Shown here one piece after another: positions 34,928 through 46,812 of a stretch of 64,000 bases of DNA. The stretch's first letter is position 1. Every line of letters begins with the position of its first letter. The stretch is from contig NW_023503493.1 in the NCBI RefSeq assembly GCF_014529535.1, positions 16,958,001 to 17,022,000 of the forward strand, given 5' to 3'. Both the position numbers and the translations under genes were made by a program. This DNA comes from Bradysia coprophila. Lineage: Eukaryota; Arthropoda; Insecta; Diptera; Sciaridae. Under the pieces are notes generated by a model. It worked only from the letters and a program-made list of their open reading frames with translations, was not told the DNA's origin and made no database searches.

Positions 34928-36439
34928 AGTTGAATGTTGAAGACTTTCAAAGTTGACTCAGAAATTTGGTTGGACGCATAAGTTGATAGGACATTTAAAA
35001 AAGTAGCGGGAGGCCTGATTTCATGGTGATGATGGATCTAAGAAATGAAACGCTAGATAAAATGTCCTATACCTTGTGTTCCAAGAAAATTTTGCATGTT
35101 GTTGAGATATCGATTGGTAGTTTAGGAGCTCTTATGGTACTATCCTACTTCAATAACTTTGAAAACGTTTTTTTTTTGCCATAAATGGTGTCCAGGGTTC
35201 AGAGATAAATCCGTGACCGTGACATAACAAGAGCGGTTGCCTGTACACTTTTATCCAGTAATCCAGAGATAAATCGAATGAAAATAATGACTGGTTCGAC
35301 AAAGAAAATTCCAAATGAACAGTCACCAAAATAATAACAGAAAATAACTGAGAACGCATAATACTTATCTTGCAAATATCCGTGCCTATTCCGGTGCAGA
35401 GATTTTTTTACAATACGGATGGGCAATGGTCTTTGGTAACAACAAGTCGAAAGTAAAGAGCCAATACTACAGCATGATTTTTATGAATAAGCACGGTTAA
35501 ATCAGTGATTAACCATATTTCACGATTAATTGTAGTTTTGCGACGATTCCCCCGGTTAAATGCTGGTTAATCACTGATACGTCATCGTGTTAATCGCTGG
35601 TTACTCATGTTAATTACGTCAATAAAAAAGAGTGGTTTCCCCTTCGTACTACAGTTAAATTATTGTGAAGCCACTATCAAACCGATCCAAGTGATTCCAG
35701 CGCCAAATCAAAAAAGAAAGTATAAAGTTGGATTATAACCCGAAAGTTACAAAAACCTCAGCTTTCCAATGATGCCACACACTTGATACTTCAAATGAAG
35801 AATGTATTTCTTTCGATGTGTTGAATGTAGCAGGACACAATTTCTCGCAAATAGTTATTTCACAATAATTCATCTATGCGCTGAAAACGTTAAACGGATA
35901 TAGGTGGCGCTAGAGTGCACTTTCGGTTTTCAAAAGATGCTGCGTCTTTGAAGTTTTTCGTAGCCTCTCGCTATTTTGTCGTACTATCGGATATAAAAAA
36001 TCAGCTGATATAAGTTTCTGTGACATCAATGAGTTGCCCTAGATGTGCCAACTTTTTTCATGACAGCAATTTGTAATGGAACCACACTGTGAAATATATA
36101 TTGCAAGTAAGAAATTCAATTACGCGTAGCCTTTAATATTTTTATCATGAACCATTATTTTGAATACGTGTACACGTTCGACGAAGATTATCATTCTTCA
36201 CAAAAGCGAATGAATCACATAATTTTATCGGAAATGAAACATTCTTTTTTATATTTTCATTTGATTTTATTATTAATTTCAGTTGCCAATAATGATTTCT
36301 TAACATCTGTCTCACAACAGAAACTAGGACGCATTAAAACAATACATAAAAATGCAAACTTATGATAAGAATATTATATGATGTACCATAGCACCGTTGG
36401 ATGTACAGATAATTTTTTGTATGTTAAATATTGAAAATT
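34928..36439. other. Non-coding stretch left of the Kazal gene
   Basis: Contains an imperfect inverted pair (GTGATTAACCA near 35502 and TGGTTAATCAC near 35564). A minus-strand AATAAA equivalent (TTTATT at 36266-36271) could serve the Kazal gene. No other gene seen. Confidence 0.4.
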
Positions 36440-36673
36440 TCACTCAAAGTAATCGCGCTCGTCACATCTACCTCTCTTTAAAACTCTTAATTGAATGCTG
36501 CGACCCTTTACTGATTTCGCTTCACAGTTCAATAAGCATGGGTTGTTGTATGATTGCAGATCTGATCCGCACACTGGGTCCATAATTCGAGGACATATGC
36601 AATTGTCAGCGTTGATGGAGTACAGAATACTTAGCAATACAACCAAAATTGTGAGCACGCAAAAATACTTCAT
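36440..36673 (-). CDS. Small secreted Kazal-type protease inhibitor
   Basis: A single-exon frame of 77 residues. Residues 1-22 form a hydrophobic signal peptide (cleavage probably after SINA). The mature part has six cysteines at 25, 27, 35, 46, 50 and 70 in a Kazal arrangement: C-x-C-PRIMDPVCGSD, then Y-x-N-P-C-x3-C, then a final C. Arg29, two residues after the second Cys, sits where the reactive-site (P1) residue lies in Kazal domains, suggesting a trypsin-like target protease. The one-residue gap between the first two cysteines is the short insect form. The protein should act outside the cell; in insects such proteins regulate gut, haemolymph or immune proteases. It stands alone, with no second domain and no sister copy in the window. 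Confidence 0.82.
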   Translation of the reverse strand: MKYFCVLTILVVLLSILYSINADNCICPRIMDPVCGSDLQSYNNPCLLNCEAKSVKGRSIQLRVLKRGRCDERDYFE

Positions 36674-39060
36674 TTTTGATTTGATTTTGATGTTTTTTAA
36701 GATTCAATTAGAAATTGTCTGGACAATCGCGGCAGGTAAATAGGTAACACTAATTTGCACCTAAACAAAAAGTTTTCATAAATAGCTGGAAATTTTTATG
36801 AAATCGATTGGTCTTATCTATTTGTGAAAAATGTGTAATCAGTTTTTTGTCTCGTTTTGCTAGAGATAAGATAAACGACAAACCATTGTTTGATATGAGA
36901 CCAATACTAGCTTGATGAAATGACAATGTTGATCGAAGAAAATGATTTGTAGTTGGAGTTTTACAAACCACATACTATTCCTCTAATAGAAATATTTCCT
37001 TGTGTGGGATAAATATGTTGTTTCCACCTCCATTTATACTTTTGACCGTGACCGTCACATTTTTCTGAATTTCTGGAAAACAACTAATTAACATAATTAT
37101 CGGTCCTCAAAATTCTGTTTCTTGATTCTTGAAACGATTGAGTCGTATAAAGGTAGACCCAATTTCAACTCCTACACTTGACAACTGAACTCCGAATCTA
37201 TCCTCTTTCAGAGAAAGTACACCCAGAAAAAGAAAATTCATACAATACTCCGGGCTATGTGTAAAATTCTTCGGAAAGGTGGAATATACTTGTGGTGATA
37301 CACGTGGAATATGAATAACTTACGAGTGGGACGGAAGCTAAACGCACATCAAGTATGTTAAACGTATATAGTGGATGCTGGTCTCAGACATTGAATCGTG
37401 TAAATCGTTGATAAATTCAATAAAATTCATATTTTTATATCTCTGTCAAAGCGAAATACGTCTCACACGTATTATATTCGAGCCCGCTGTATAACTACCT
37501 TACCACACTTTTTAACTGGTGGCACGAATGATATACGCATAGCACGTAAGAAATTTCGCTCAGTGTATGACCTCACAGACAGTTCTTTTCATTTCTCAAA
37601 AAACTAAATAAACAAAAACCTAAATCGAATTTAGTAAGGCTTGGAATCCTGCCAGGAGTATATACGAATTTCATATTTATTACGGAGACAAAATATTACT
37701 GCAATAAACGAATCGATTCCACGAATCGTCTCAAAACAGTAGGGTCGAGATAATAATGAGGACATCACTAAATAGTGTAGAATGACGTCAATGAACTCAA
37801 ATCAAAGCAGATATAGTACAATACAGTGCATACATAATGCATTATACTGCTACTGCATACACTCTATTTAATGTTCCCAATGTTCCAGAGGACTGGTATT
37901 TTGACCTAAATACCTTCATAAATTAATATGCTTGATGAACCTCATCTCCCTTTTGAATATTTTATACACGAAACGAAAAGCTACATGTTAAAGCAAATTG
38001 AAATTCGATGTGAGGTCAAAGTTCGTATATGAATTAAAATTTAAATAAATTCGAGGAATAATTTATTGGATGACCTTTGATTTGCATTGATTAAACAATC
38101 TCGATAAACTGTCCAGAGGACAAGATATATGCCCAAACGAGGTGTTAAAGTCCAAAATAAAGAATGCGTTACTCACGTCATTCAGTTTATAATTCTAAAA
38201 CGCAGATCCTGTTTTACCACCTCGTTTTTCAATTAGTCTCGCGTCGGCCATTGTTTACATAATGTACCTAGTTATTGATATCCTAACCGTTTATATCCTG
38301 TCAACAAATCACAGAACGAAATCATTTACAAATCTCTCTCTCTGAGACTGATGAGTGTTTACATTTTCAATTGAATGAACGAGGATACATACTGTCTCAT
38401 TTCCTTTATATTTTCCGCTCACTTTCCCAATACTCATTGCATATTTCTGAAAAGGGAAAATAGGGTGAGGTGGATTGGATATAACCAACAGCTTCGAATT
38501 TAAAAATTAAAAGTTTGGCGTAATATTGGTTGTAATGAACATAAAATCCAAGCTACAGACACATTATTATCGTAATAATTCACTCACAAGTTCAAAATCA
38601 AAAATAAGTTTAAATTTTCTATCACCCTGCAGTCCAACAAAAAACGCGAAAAGAGAGAGCGTAACAAACCAAAAGAGAGTAAAACGAGAATGGAAAATGT
38701 AAAAGATACTCCAGCATTGCGGTATCAACATTATATTACTATCGCTCACAATTTTCGATTGACCAGTTTAGTTGCAAGTGAGTATCGTGTTGATGTGGTT
38801 TGAATTTGAGCTGCACCACGTTTTTTGTGTCGTTGGAAAAGTAAACATCCCGCGTTGTATATGAATATAGCATCCTATTTCTACAGAAAGACAATATTGT
38901 AACTTTATCGTAAAATATACCAACGGATCGACTTGAAAATAGATTTTATTTCGAAGAAAAGTGCTGAATTTGAAATATTTATATTTCGTGCACTTAAGAG
39001 TTTTGAGTGATTGATTAAAATTTTGGTTTTTGAGTACCACAACGGAGAAACAGTATCAGT
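36674..39060. other. Intergenic region and Swip-1 5' flank
   Basis: Promoter regions of the Kazal gene (minus, left side) and of Swip-1 (plus, right side) should lie here. I see no unambiguous TATA/Inr pair and no coding frame with a domain. Confidence 0.4.
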
Positions 39061-39230
39061 ATGTCAGCGGATTCAGAATTAAGTTCAATTTTAAATCGAC
39101 GACAACAGATCAATGACGACCTTGAAAACGGCAAGGAAGTTAAGCACACGTTCAAAGCGGTCAATATCTATACTGAGTTTCATGAATTCAGTCGCAAGGA
39201 GATCAAAGAATATCAGGCCACCTTCAATAA
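39061..39230 (+). CDS. Swip-1: Swiprosin-1 (EFHD-type), first coding exon
   Basis: Encodes the conserved N-terminus (SSILNRRQQINDDLENGKEV, then VNIYTEFHEFSRKEIKEYQ) of the EFHD1/EFHD2 family. It ends in phase 2 before GTAAGTG at 39231. The continuation K-YDTGND is found in the exon at 50770, where the phase fits, so the first intron is 11,539 bp. The N-terminal part precedes the EF-hands and is fly-like rather than vertebrate-like. Confidence 0.88.
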
Positions 39231-42069
39231 GTAAGTGGAAATTTGGTTTTTATGTTTATATTATATGCCAAAAGAATGCGATAACGCACTTTCTATCTTG
39301 TGTCGAATAAATGGCGCATATTGAACCCAATCACATTTCATCGTTACAATAAATTCGGAAATATAATCTATAATTAGACGCAATAAATGAACCAATAATA
39401 ATGTTCTGTGTAGCATGTGTGTAGGTGTTCTACGAAAGCATTAACGAGAACATTTTTTTCGATATACACAAAAAAAAAGTTTCGAAAAATCAAAGCGCTT
39501 AAATCAGCAATCACCAAGTCGTCCAACTTTAATTGAAAAATCGAATATATTCCAATCGTTTATCAATTTGATTAACCTTGACCCTTCAAGCAACATTACA
39601 TTGTACCTATACTCGAACGTCTACGACTTGTATTTCTCTTATTGACCTGGCGAAAGAGTTTTCTTGTCGTGTTGCGTATAGATTTTTTTGTTGTTTAGGC
39701 ATGAAATTCACCTCGGTTATTGGATATATGACCTTGCAAGGACAAAGTGTATGAGAGAGAATGAACGAAAACACCACGATTTTTGAGTCTGGAACAAAAA
39801 GGTTTATGAATAAAATATCGGATAGAAACCATCATTTTTGTATACAGACAATCGGTTAGTTACAATGTGATATTCTCTCGAAAAAACGCTATGTCGGTCG
39901 ACGAGATAAGCAGCTATTTAGAGATATTATAACAGAGATAATTTGATGAAATTTTCTTTTATTAAGAAGTACCAGAAATGACGATAAAATTTCCTTGGTT
40001 CGGTTGTAAATATTGATTGAATTCTGGAATGTGTAATTTGTTTCATTGATTTCTCCACGTCTAGCCCACGACCTCGACATATTTTTTAAATGTTCTAATG
40101 CGACTGCGTTTCTTATCGCTATAAAAAAAAAACCTGGAATATAATACCGCACTGCTTGACGGCTCAGACCAGAATCGTTTTTTATTCAATTGTTTATTTA
40201 CATCAGCCATTAAGAGTAATCATTCTCTTCATTTTCTGCCAGTCATGTTAAATCGAATGAAAATGGCATGTTGTGAGAAAAATGTATACAAAAAATGCAA
40301 AATGCAAACGCAGACCTGAATTCTTATAAAAGTTTAAAAGAAGTGAATTTTTATTTGTCATGAAAAGTCATTCAACCAAAATTCTGTCATTTTGTCCTGA
40401 CTCCGAAGCGATTTCTTTTTACACTTTAGGTCTACAATTAAATGTTGAAACAGAAGAAGTGATAGGCTTACGGAATTTCATCAATATCATTTCTAAAAAA
40501 ATCTACTGCATTAATGATCCGAGTCCCTAACTGTTGCCCGCTCTATATTTTCCATAATCTTGTTCGTTATAACTGACTTGCAAAAATGGAGATTCCTCTT
40601 AATCGTCTGCATATAAATACAATTACGATTATTGAAAAGAAATAAAGATTAGTTGAACCTTGACTGCCATAATGGCAGTGCCATTTATTGTTGTGAGTAT
40701 GAGCAACCAATTATAATATCAAATAAAAACTAAATATGTAATTGGTAATCCCGTATGGCAACATGCGATATTAATATGATTCGGTTTGTTCTATTGTTCG
40801 AAAATTATATTACTCAGTTTCGCAAACAATAAAGCATCGTTTTATGATATTACAATGCTAAAATAGAACATACACAGCAAATTCTAAAACGATAATTAAG
40901 TTATTAATGAAAATCGCAATCGCCAGCAAATATTAACCGGAGAAAGATCGAATAAGGGCATCAACAACTCGAATTCATCATTATTTGCTTGATGATCATT
41001 TCTTCAAATTATTTTATTAATTGTAAATGATTCACGAATCGTACCAGGTATAATCTTATAGTCATCATCAAAATATTACGCTAAATAAAAATGAAAAGAT
41101 CGTATAACATAGACCCACATTACACCGTGCATATATAGCCACAATATACCGAGACCGCGATTTAAGTGCTATATGAACTAACTGATAAAGTTCGTCATTT
41201 TACTGCTGAAAGTCAAAATTCTCTAGGAATGTGCATTTCAAACATTAAGTATAAATGCAATGTCAACCTTTATTCTTTGTAATGATTATGAATAATTGTT
41301 GTTGAGTGGACGATTTTATGTGCATTTTTAACTTTGCGTCTTGTGTTTAAGTTGTTTGGTTTATCGACGCTCCAAACATCCAATTAAATAAATAAATATT
41401 TCTACAACAAAAACCTATAAATATATTCGAAGGTCAACGTCTTGAGAGATAAATAACAAAACAAAAAATTATAACGAAGCGATAAAATGGAAATGTAATA
41501 ATTATTTTGTTTGCTTTTAGTAGACTAATTTGTCGTCTTTCACACTTTTGTTGCTTCATTTTCTGCTCTCAGACAAAACTTATACAGACTTCGGTGGATA
41601 TGGGTTGATTATGCAATAAATAATATTGTGTCAATATGTTCAGTCGATTCGATTATCTAGTTAAACATGTCTATTCTCTGATAAGCTACATAAAACGTTT
41701 TTGTTCAAAGCATAAGGGTGAGATTTATGATCCCACTCCCACTCGTCAAAATAAACACTTGGACAGAGGTGCATATATAATATCTTATATGTCGATACAA
41801 AGACAAATCCGAAACAGTGTGATGCCAAACTCGCTTCGCTCGTATCGTCACATCCACATCTAGTCGTGTGTGGAAATTCGAGCTATTCGCGGTATCCTGG
41901 AGTTTTCAGAAAAATTCTTTAGATATCGGGAAATCGAAAATATCAGGAAAAATAAGTGGCGAAAAATCAAATTTACGATTTTAGATACCAGGAAATTTGA
42001 CTCTGATACCGGGAAGAAAACAAAATTTCCGCACGCGCATCTAGTGCGCAAAACAATTGTTATTTACAT

Positions 42070-42295
42070 AACAAGTGATAAAAAGTTGAAAGGTAGACTT
42101 TTAGTGTGAGTCGAAGCCGAGGTCAATAAACACACGAAAACGTGATTTTTCAACTTTTATCTCGAGTAATGGATTTTACATGCTACATGCATCAAAAACC
42201 GTGCTTTTCAGGTTTTAAGTACTTCTTTCGACGCATTTCATAGCTCGGGATAAAAATGAAAAGTCTCTTTTTATCCCTAGTCATGTAAAATATTA
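42070..42295. repeat. Dispersed CCTCGG palindromic unit, copy 3
   Basis: Inverted relative to copy 1 and more diverged: GAAGCCGAGGTCAATAAACA, then TACATGCTACATGCATC, then CGGGATAAAAATGAAAAG. The first half of the core palindrome is shortened. Confidence 0.6.
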
Positions 42296-45200
42296 AACAT
42301 GCTTTTGAAACCTAAACCAATTTTCTTGTTTTCTCTAGGGGTGTAATAAGCCACTTTCGACCCTAGTGAAAACAAAAGCATGTAAATTCATTTAGACACA
42401 AGAAAATAGCTATTTCATACTAAAGTGCAACTCAATTGCCCCTAATAGATAAAAATGTAAACCTTAGCCACCATTCGATATGCGTTTTATCACTGTTGTC
42501 TACTATTTCATTCGGCAGATAATTTTTACTTGACGTATCTGTTTATGTAACTTTATACGACAGATATCACGGGCTATATCCATCCATATGATAAAGAGAA
42601 AAATTCTTTGCTACACAGAAATGGTGGTATGGCTACGACCCTGTTGTGTCTTATAAATTACCATAATACCATTACGTTCACTGTAAAACACGCATATAAA
42701 ACATATTTGCACGTAATCGAAAATGCGAACAGTATTTAAAAAAAATTGATATTCACATTGGAAAACTATCAAATATTAGCATAATGTTTGTTCATATGAA
42801 TTAAAACTGTTGGCTGGTTTGATATTAGCGCAATTAAACGAAAACATTTGCCAAAAATTTAAGACAGAAACGAACAAAAAAGTTATTCAAGAAAAATGGA
42901 AACTAGTTCTGCCGAAGTTTTTGTAAAAATATTCGCCAATTATAGAAAGACTTCCTATAAATTAAGTTTGGTTGAAAGTTTGGGTAATTTATATTCCATT
43001 ACTGGCACATCAAATAGGCAATTTCGCACCGCAGGTTTCATTTTACTATACACTTCTGAAAGTTGGCTATTTTTTATTGACAATAAAATTAAATTTCTTT
43101 CGTTTGGGTTTCTGTCTATTAAAAGTCTGTTCCTCTTTGTTTGTTATTCTAATTTACAATGTTCAAATAAATATGTTCCAATCATAAACGTCAGAGAAGC
43201 CTAAGCTTGTGTTTTATTATGTACGTTGAGACTTAAGAGTAATTAAACTACAAACATTAATGTTATGTACAGATCTCGTGATACACATCACTTCTACTTG
43301 ATTTGTTTACACCACAGATGTGAAGCGGGTTTAGTTATAGACTCTAGAACTTTGTTAATTCAAGATAATTTATAAAAATAAAGAGACAGCACGGCATTGT
43401 TTAGAAGCTGATGAGAGATAACAAACGTTTTCCGGCTTATACTGCAAGTATGCAAAAAAAGCTCGTAAAAATGTTTATAACAACAACCTAAACTGTTTTA
43501 TTTAAAGCAAGACATTTGTTATCACACTTACACTTGTTATTTGCAAGGGCAAATTAGTGTGTCGTGGTTCTCTTTCCACCGGCGGAATTACCAGGTTCAA
43601 TAATTTCAATCCAATCCATATTATTCATTGGAGAGATTGCTATTTTTACTTAGTTAACGTAAGCAAAACTTGAGATTTATAAGTTGTATGAAGAAAGTTA
43701 CTTATAAATTCCAAGTTTTACTAATTTATACCGCTCTGCAGAATGTATAACAGTAACGCAAAGACTTTTGCAGCTTTTCAACGAAACTTTTCGGTGCCAT
43801 TATTTCAAAGACAAACAAATTATTCAATTTCCTTATTCATTCGAATAATTTATCTGTTTAGGAATTACAATAATTATCTCATCAATATTAACTTATCATT
43901 GTGCTGAACACACCGGTTCGCAAATCAATAACATTTTAAAAGCCATAAATGACTTCAGATGCGCTATCGTATAATACTGATAGTGAAAGCAAATTTCGTG
44001 ATTCTTTTTTTTTCATTCGAATTAATTGAAATGAATTAAAGTGATTAAAATATCGGGTGTGTGTGTATGGATGGCAATGTTCGTGAAATTGAAAGTGATA
44101 AAAATGCAAACGACATGCATTATTGTACACTACCCATTATAATTCGCTGATAATATGAATGAAAGTGATTTGCATGCTTTTAAAAATAACATAACATAAT
44201 GGTCTGTACAATACCGGCTCTGTGAATGAATGGAAATTATTTATATTTTTATATTGGTCTCTGCGCTTCTACGACGTACATATACAGGTTTTCCATTGTC
44301 AATAAATTAAAATTTCTGAAAAAAAAATTTGAATTAAACTTTGAATAAATCAACGGCATCCACAGTGAAAACTTCCTATCTCGTCATCGATTTCCTCATT
44401 TCAAGTAATTTCACTTAAATTTTACTGATGGGCAAATGCACTCGATGACTTGCTAGTTGAAAATTATGAATTGAAAATCATTTTTTAATTAACCCATTTA
44501 TTGGTTTCCAAAACATAAACTTTTTATCTAAGTTACAGACGAAGGTATCCACGATACACATTAAAAAGACCATCTTAACCTAAATTCAAATTTTCTTCAC
44601 ATTATAAAAGATGAAAATGAATCGACTGAAGTGTTTACAAAAATAAATCGCAAAGAAGTTTCACAATTCCTAATGCTGATGCAGCTTAAAAATAAATGAA
44701 CGAAAATATACAGTTGAATATGAAAGATCAACTGAACCAATGACTTGGAAATATTTATTTTATTGAAATTGAAAGATGAGCATAAAGCAAACCGAAAAGC
44801 TCTTATTCTTCTAGAGTTCTATTAGATATTATCGAGGAGTCAGGGGAACGAGTTTCGCATTCATAAAATAACTGTTTGGTGCACGTCGACTGTTTTATTA
44901 TCATAATAAATTCTGTGGTACATCAACTACAGTCTGCATGTCTGCAAATCATTGCTCACCCATGTTTTATGATGCTATCACGCAAATAACTTTCCATTAC
45001 GGGTATATAATGTAACGGTTTACTACTCTCGTTTTCCATATCATTTCATTGCAAACGTTTACCAACCATACGTTATATCATGTCATCATTAATGCGTACG
45101 CACATACCTCAAATAAATCAAATGAAGAAATTAATAGAAAAATTTACTTTTCCTCATATTGTGAAACAGTCATGAACTATGGGAGAAAAGTCACTGCTTC

Positions 45201-46717
45201 ATTTTTTTCTTTCTTTTAATTCATTTTGTTTCAATTTGATTAATGTGGTTCCGCAATATTACACCGTATACGGATTCATTTCCTTCTCTAGCTTCATAAT
45301 GGCATGTAAGAATTGTGTTACAATTTTTGTAAAATAATTTTAAAATATGGTCATGGAAGTGTACTGAACCATACATCCAAATTAACACGCATTGGATGGT
45401 ATGCATAATATATAATTGCTGTGGTTGAAATTATATTTTCGTTATTTATGTTTTGATTGAATAAGTTTTGTTATTGTTAAACAATGTGGGTCTTAACCTA
45501 ATTCTTCCAATTAAATAATTTTTCTATTCATAGGCACAACAATCAATACCAATGATTGCCTTGGATATTTTGATATAGATCTGTGCTTGATGTCTATATA
45601 ATATATCTAAAGTTATTAAATTTGAGCCCAATGTATGAAAATATGACTTCGCATCGCCCTTATCGATTTTCGAAGAACGATTATTCAATTAAGTCTTTAA
45701 TCTAAAGTCTAAACAGTATATCGATATCGATTGAAACGATAACAATATTGATTTCAAATGCATTTTTCGATTGAGTCTATGATATTCACCACACAAACCA
45801 TAAAAACTAATACTTGGCGCGAATTAGATTAGGATTAAATTACTGCCACAATCCACAATGCAAATGGTAGTTTCTTGTTGGAATAATTCAGTGTAATTTA
45901 ATACGAGTGTTTCAGTTTTAACATAGAGCCACATTAGTGCGGCATTTAAATGTTCCAATCGAATCAATTTGTGTTTGGTAATGGTAAAGAGTTATTTGGA
46001 CGATATGTCTCGCTTCGCTCGTTCTACAGTAATCGGAATTGTTGGCGACGCATCTCTGTTGAATAATGCAAGGAAAAGATTTTTATTACAACTGAAATTG
46101 AGGACATTAGACTTTGAACAGACGATGCATTTTTTCTACTACTTTCCTCAGCGTGTCAGTGGCCCGAAAAACCATAAATAAATATTAACGTGTGAGCTGA
46201 TTAAATATAATTCTTAAAACAAACTCATGAAATGAATATACGTTTATGAATCAAGTTTTTTACACCGGCGAAACAGTGAAAAATCAGGTCAATTGTATAT
46301 GTAGCAGTTAGCATATATGGGACGAGTCTTGATGAAGTCATTTAATTTAAAACCGTTGGGCCAAACACATCCAAATAAATTTCTAAATAATTTTCTGTTG
46401 TATGTCTTCATTGGTCCTTTAGGCTAGAGTTAGAACTGATCTTTCTTCGTAAAAACCACAGCCTTACGTTATCGAAAAAATGTTCAATCATTGATAACGA
46501 AATGTTTAAGAGTTAATTCGCCAATTTTTAGACCACTTGGAAAACCAGCTATCTCCGATATTATTGTGTTACAATTCAACAAATTGGAGAGGTTTTGCGA
46601 TCATGTGCGTATCGAATATTTCACTTGTCGTAGTATAGATCGGTCAAAAACCCATAAAAGAGTAAAAAGTTACACAAGTCCTTGTGTATACTTCCAAAAC
46701 AACTGATATCGTTATAG

Positions 46718-46812
46718 GTGACGCTTTCTGCGCTTGTACGCAAAAATTGTAATTGTAATTGTAAAAGAATTTTTTCGGTAAAATTTTTGCGTACAAGCGC
46801 AGAAAGCGTCAC
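46718..46812. repeat. Perfect hairpin with 31-bp arms
   Basis: GTGACGCTTTCTGCGCTTGT and the rest of a 31-bp arm at 46718-46748 is repeated exactly in reverse complement at 46782-46812. The 33-bp centre contains TAATTG repeats. Size and form suggest a very short MITE. No clear target duplication. Confidence 0.75.

Noticed and set aside
42896..43204. 102-codon frame in the Swip-1 intron
   Set aside because: Composition and lack of motifs look like chance; overlapping alternative frame of similar length.
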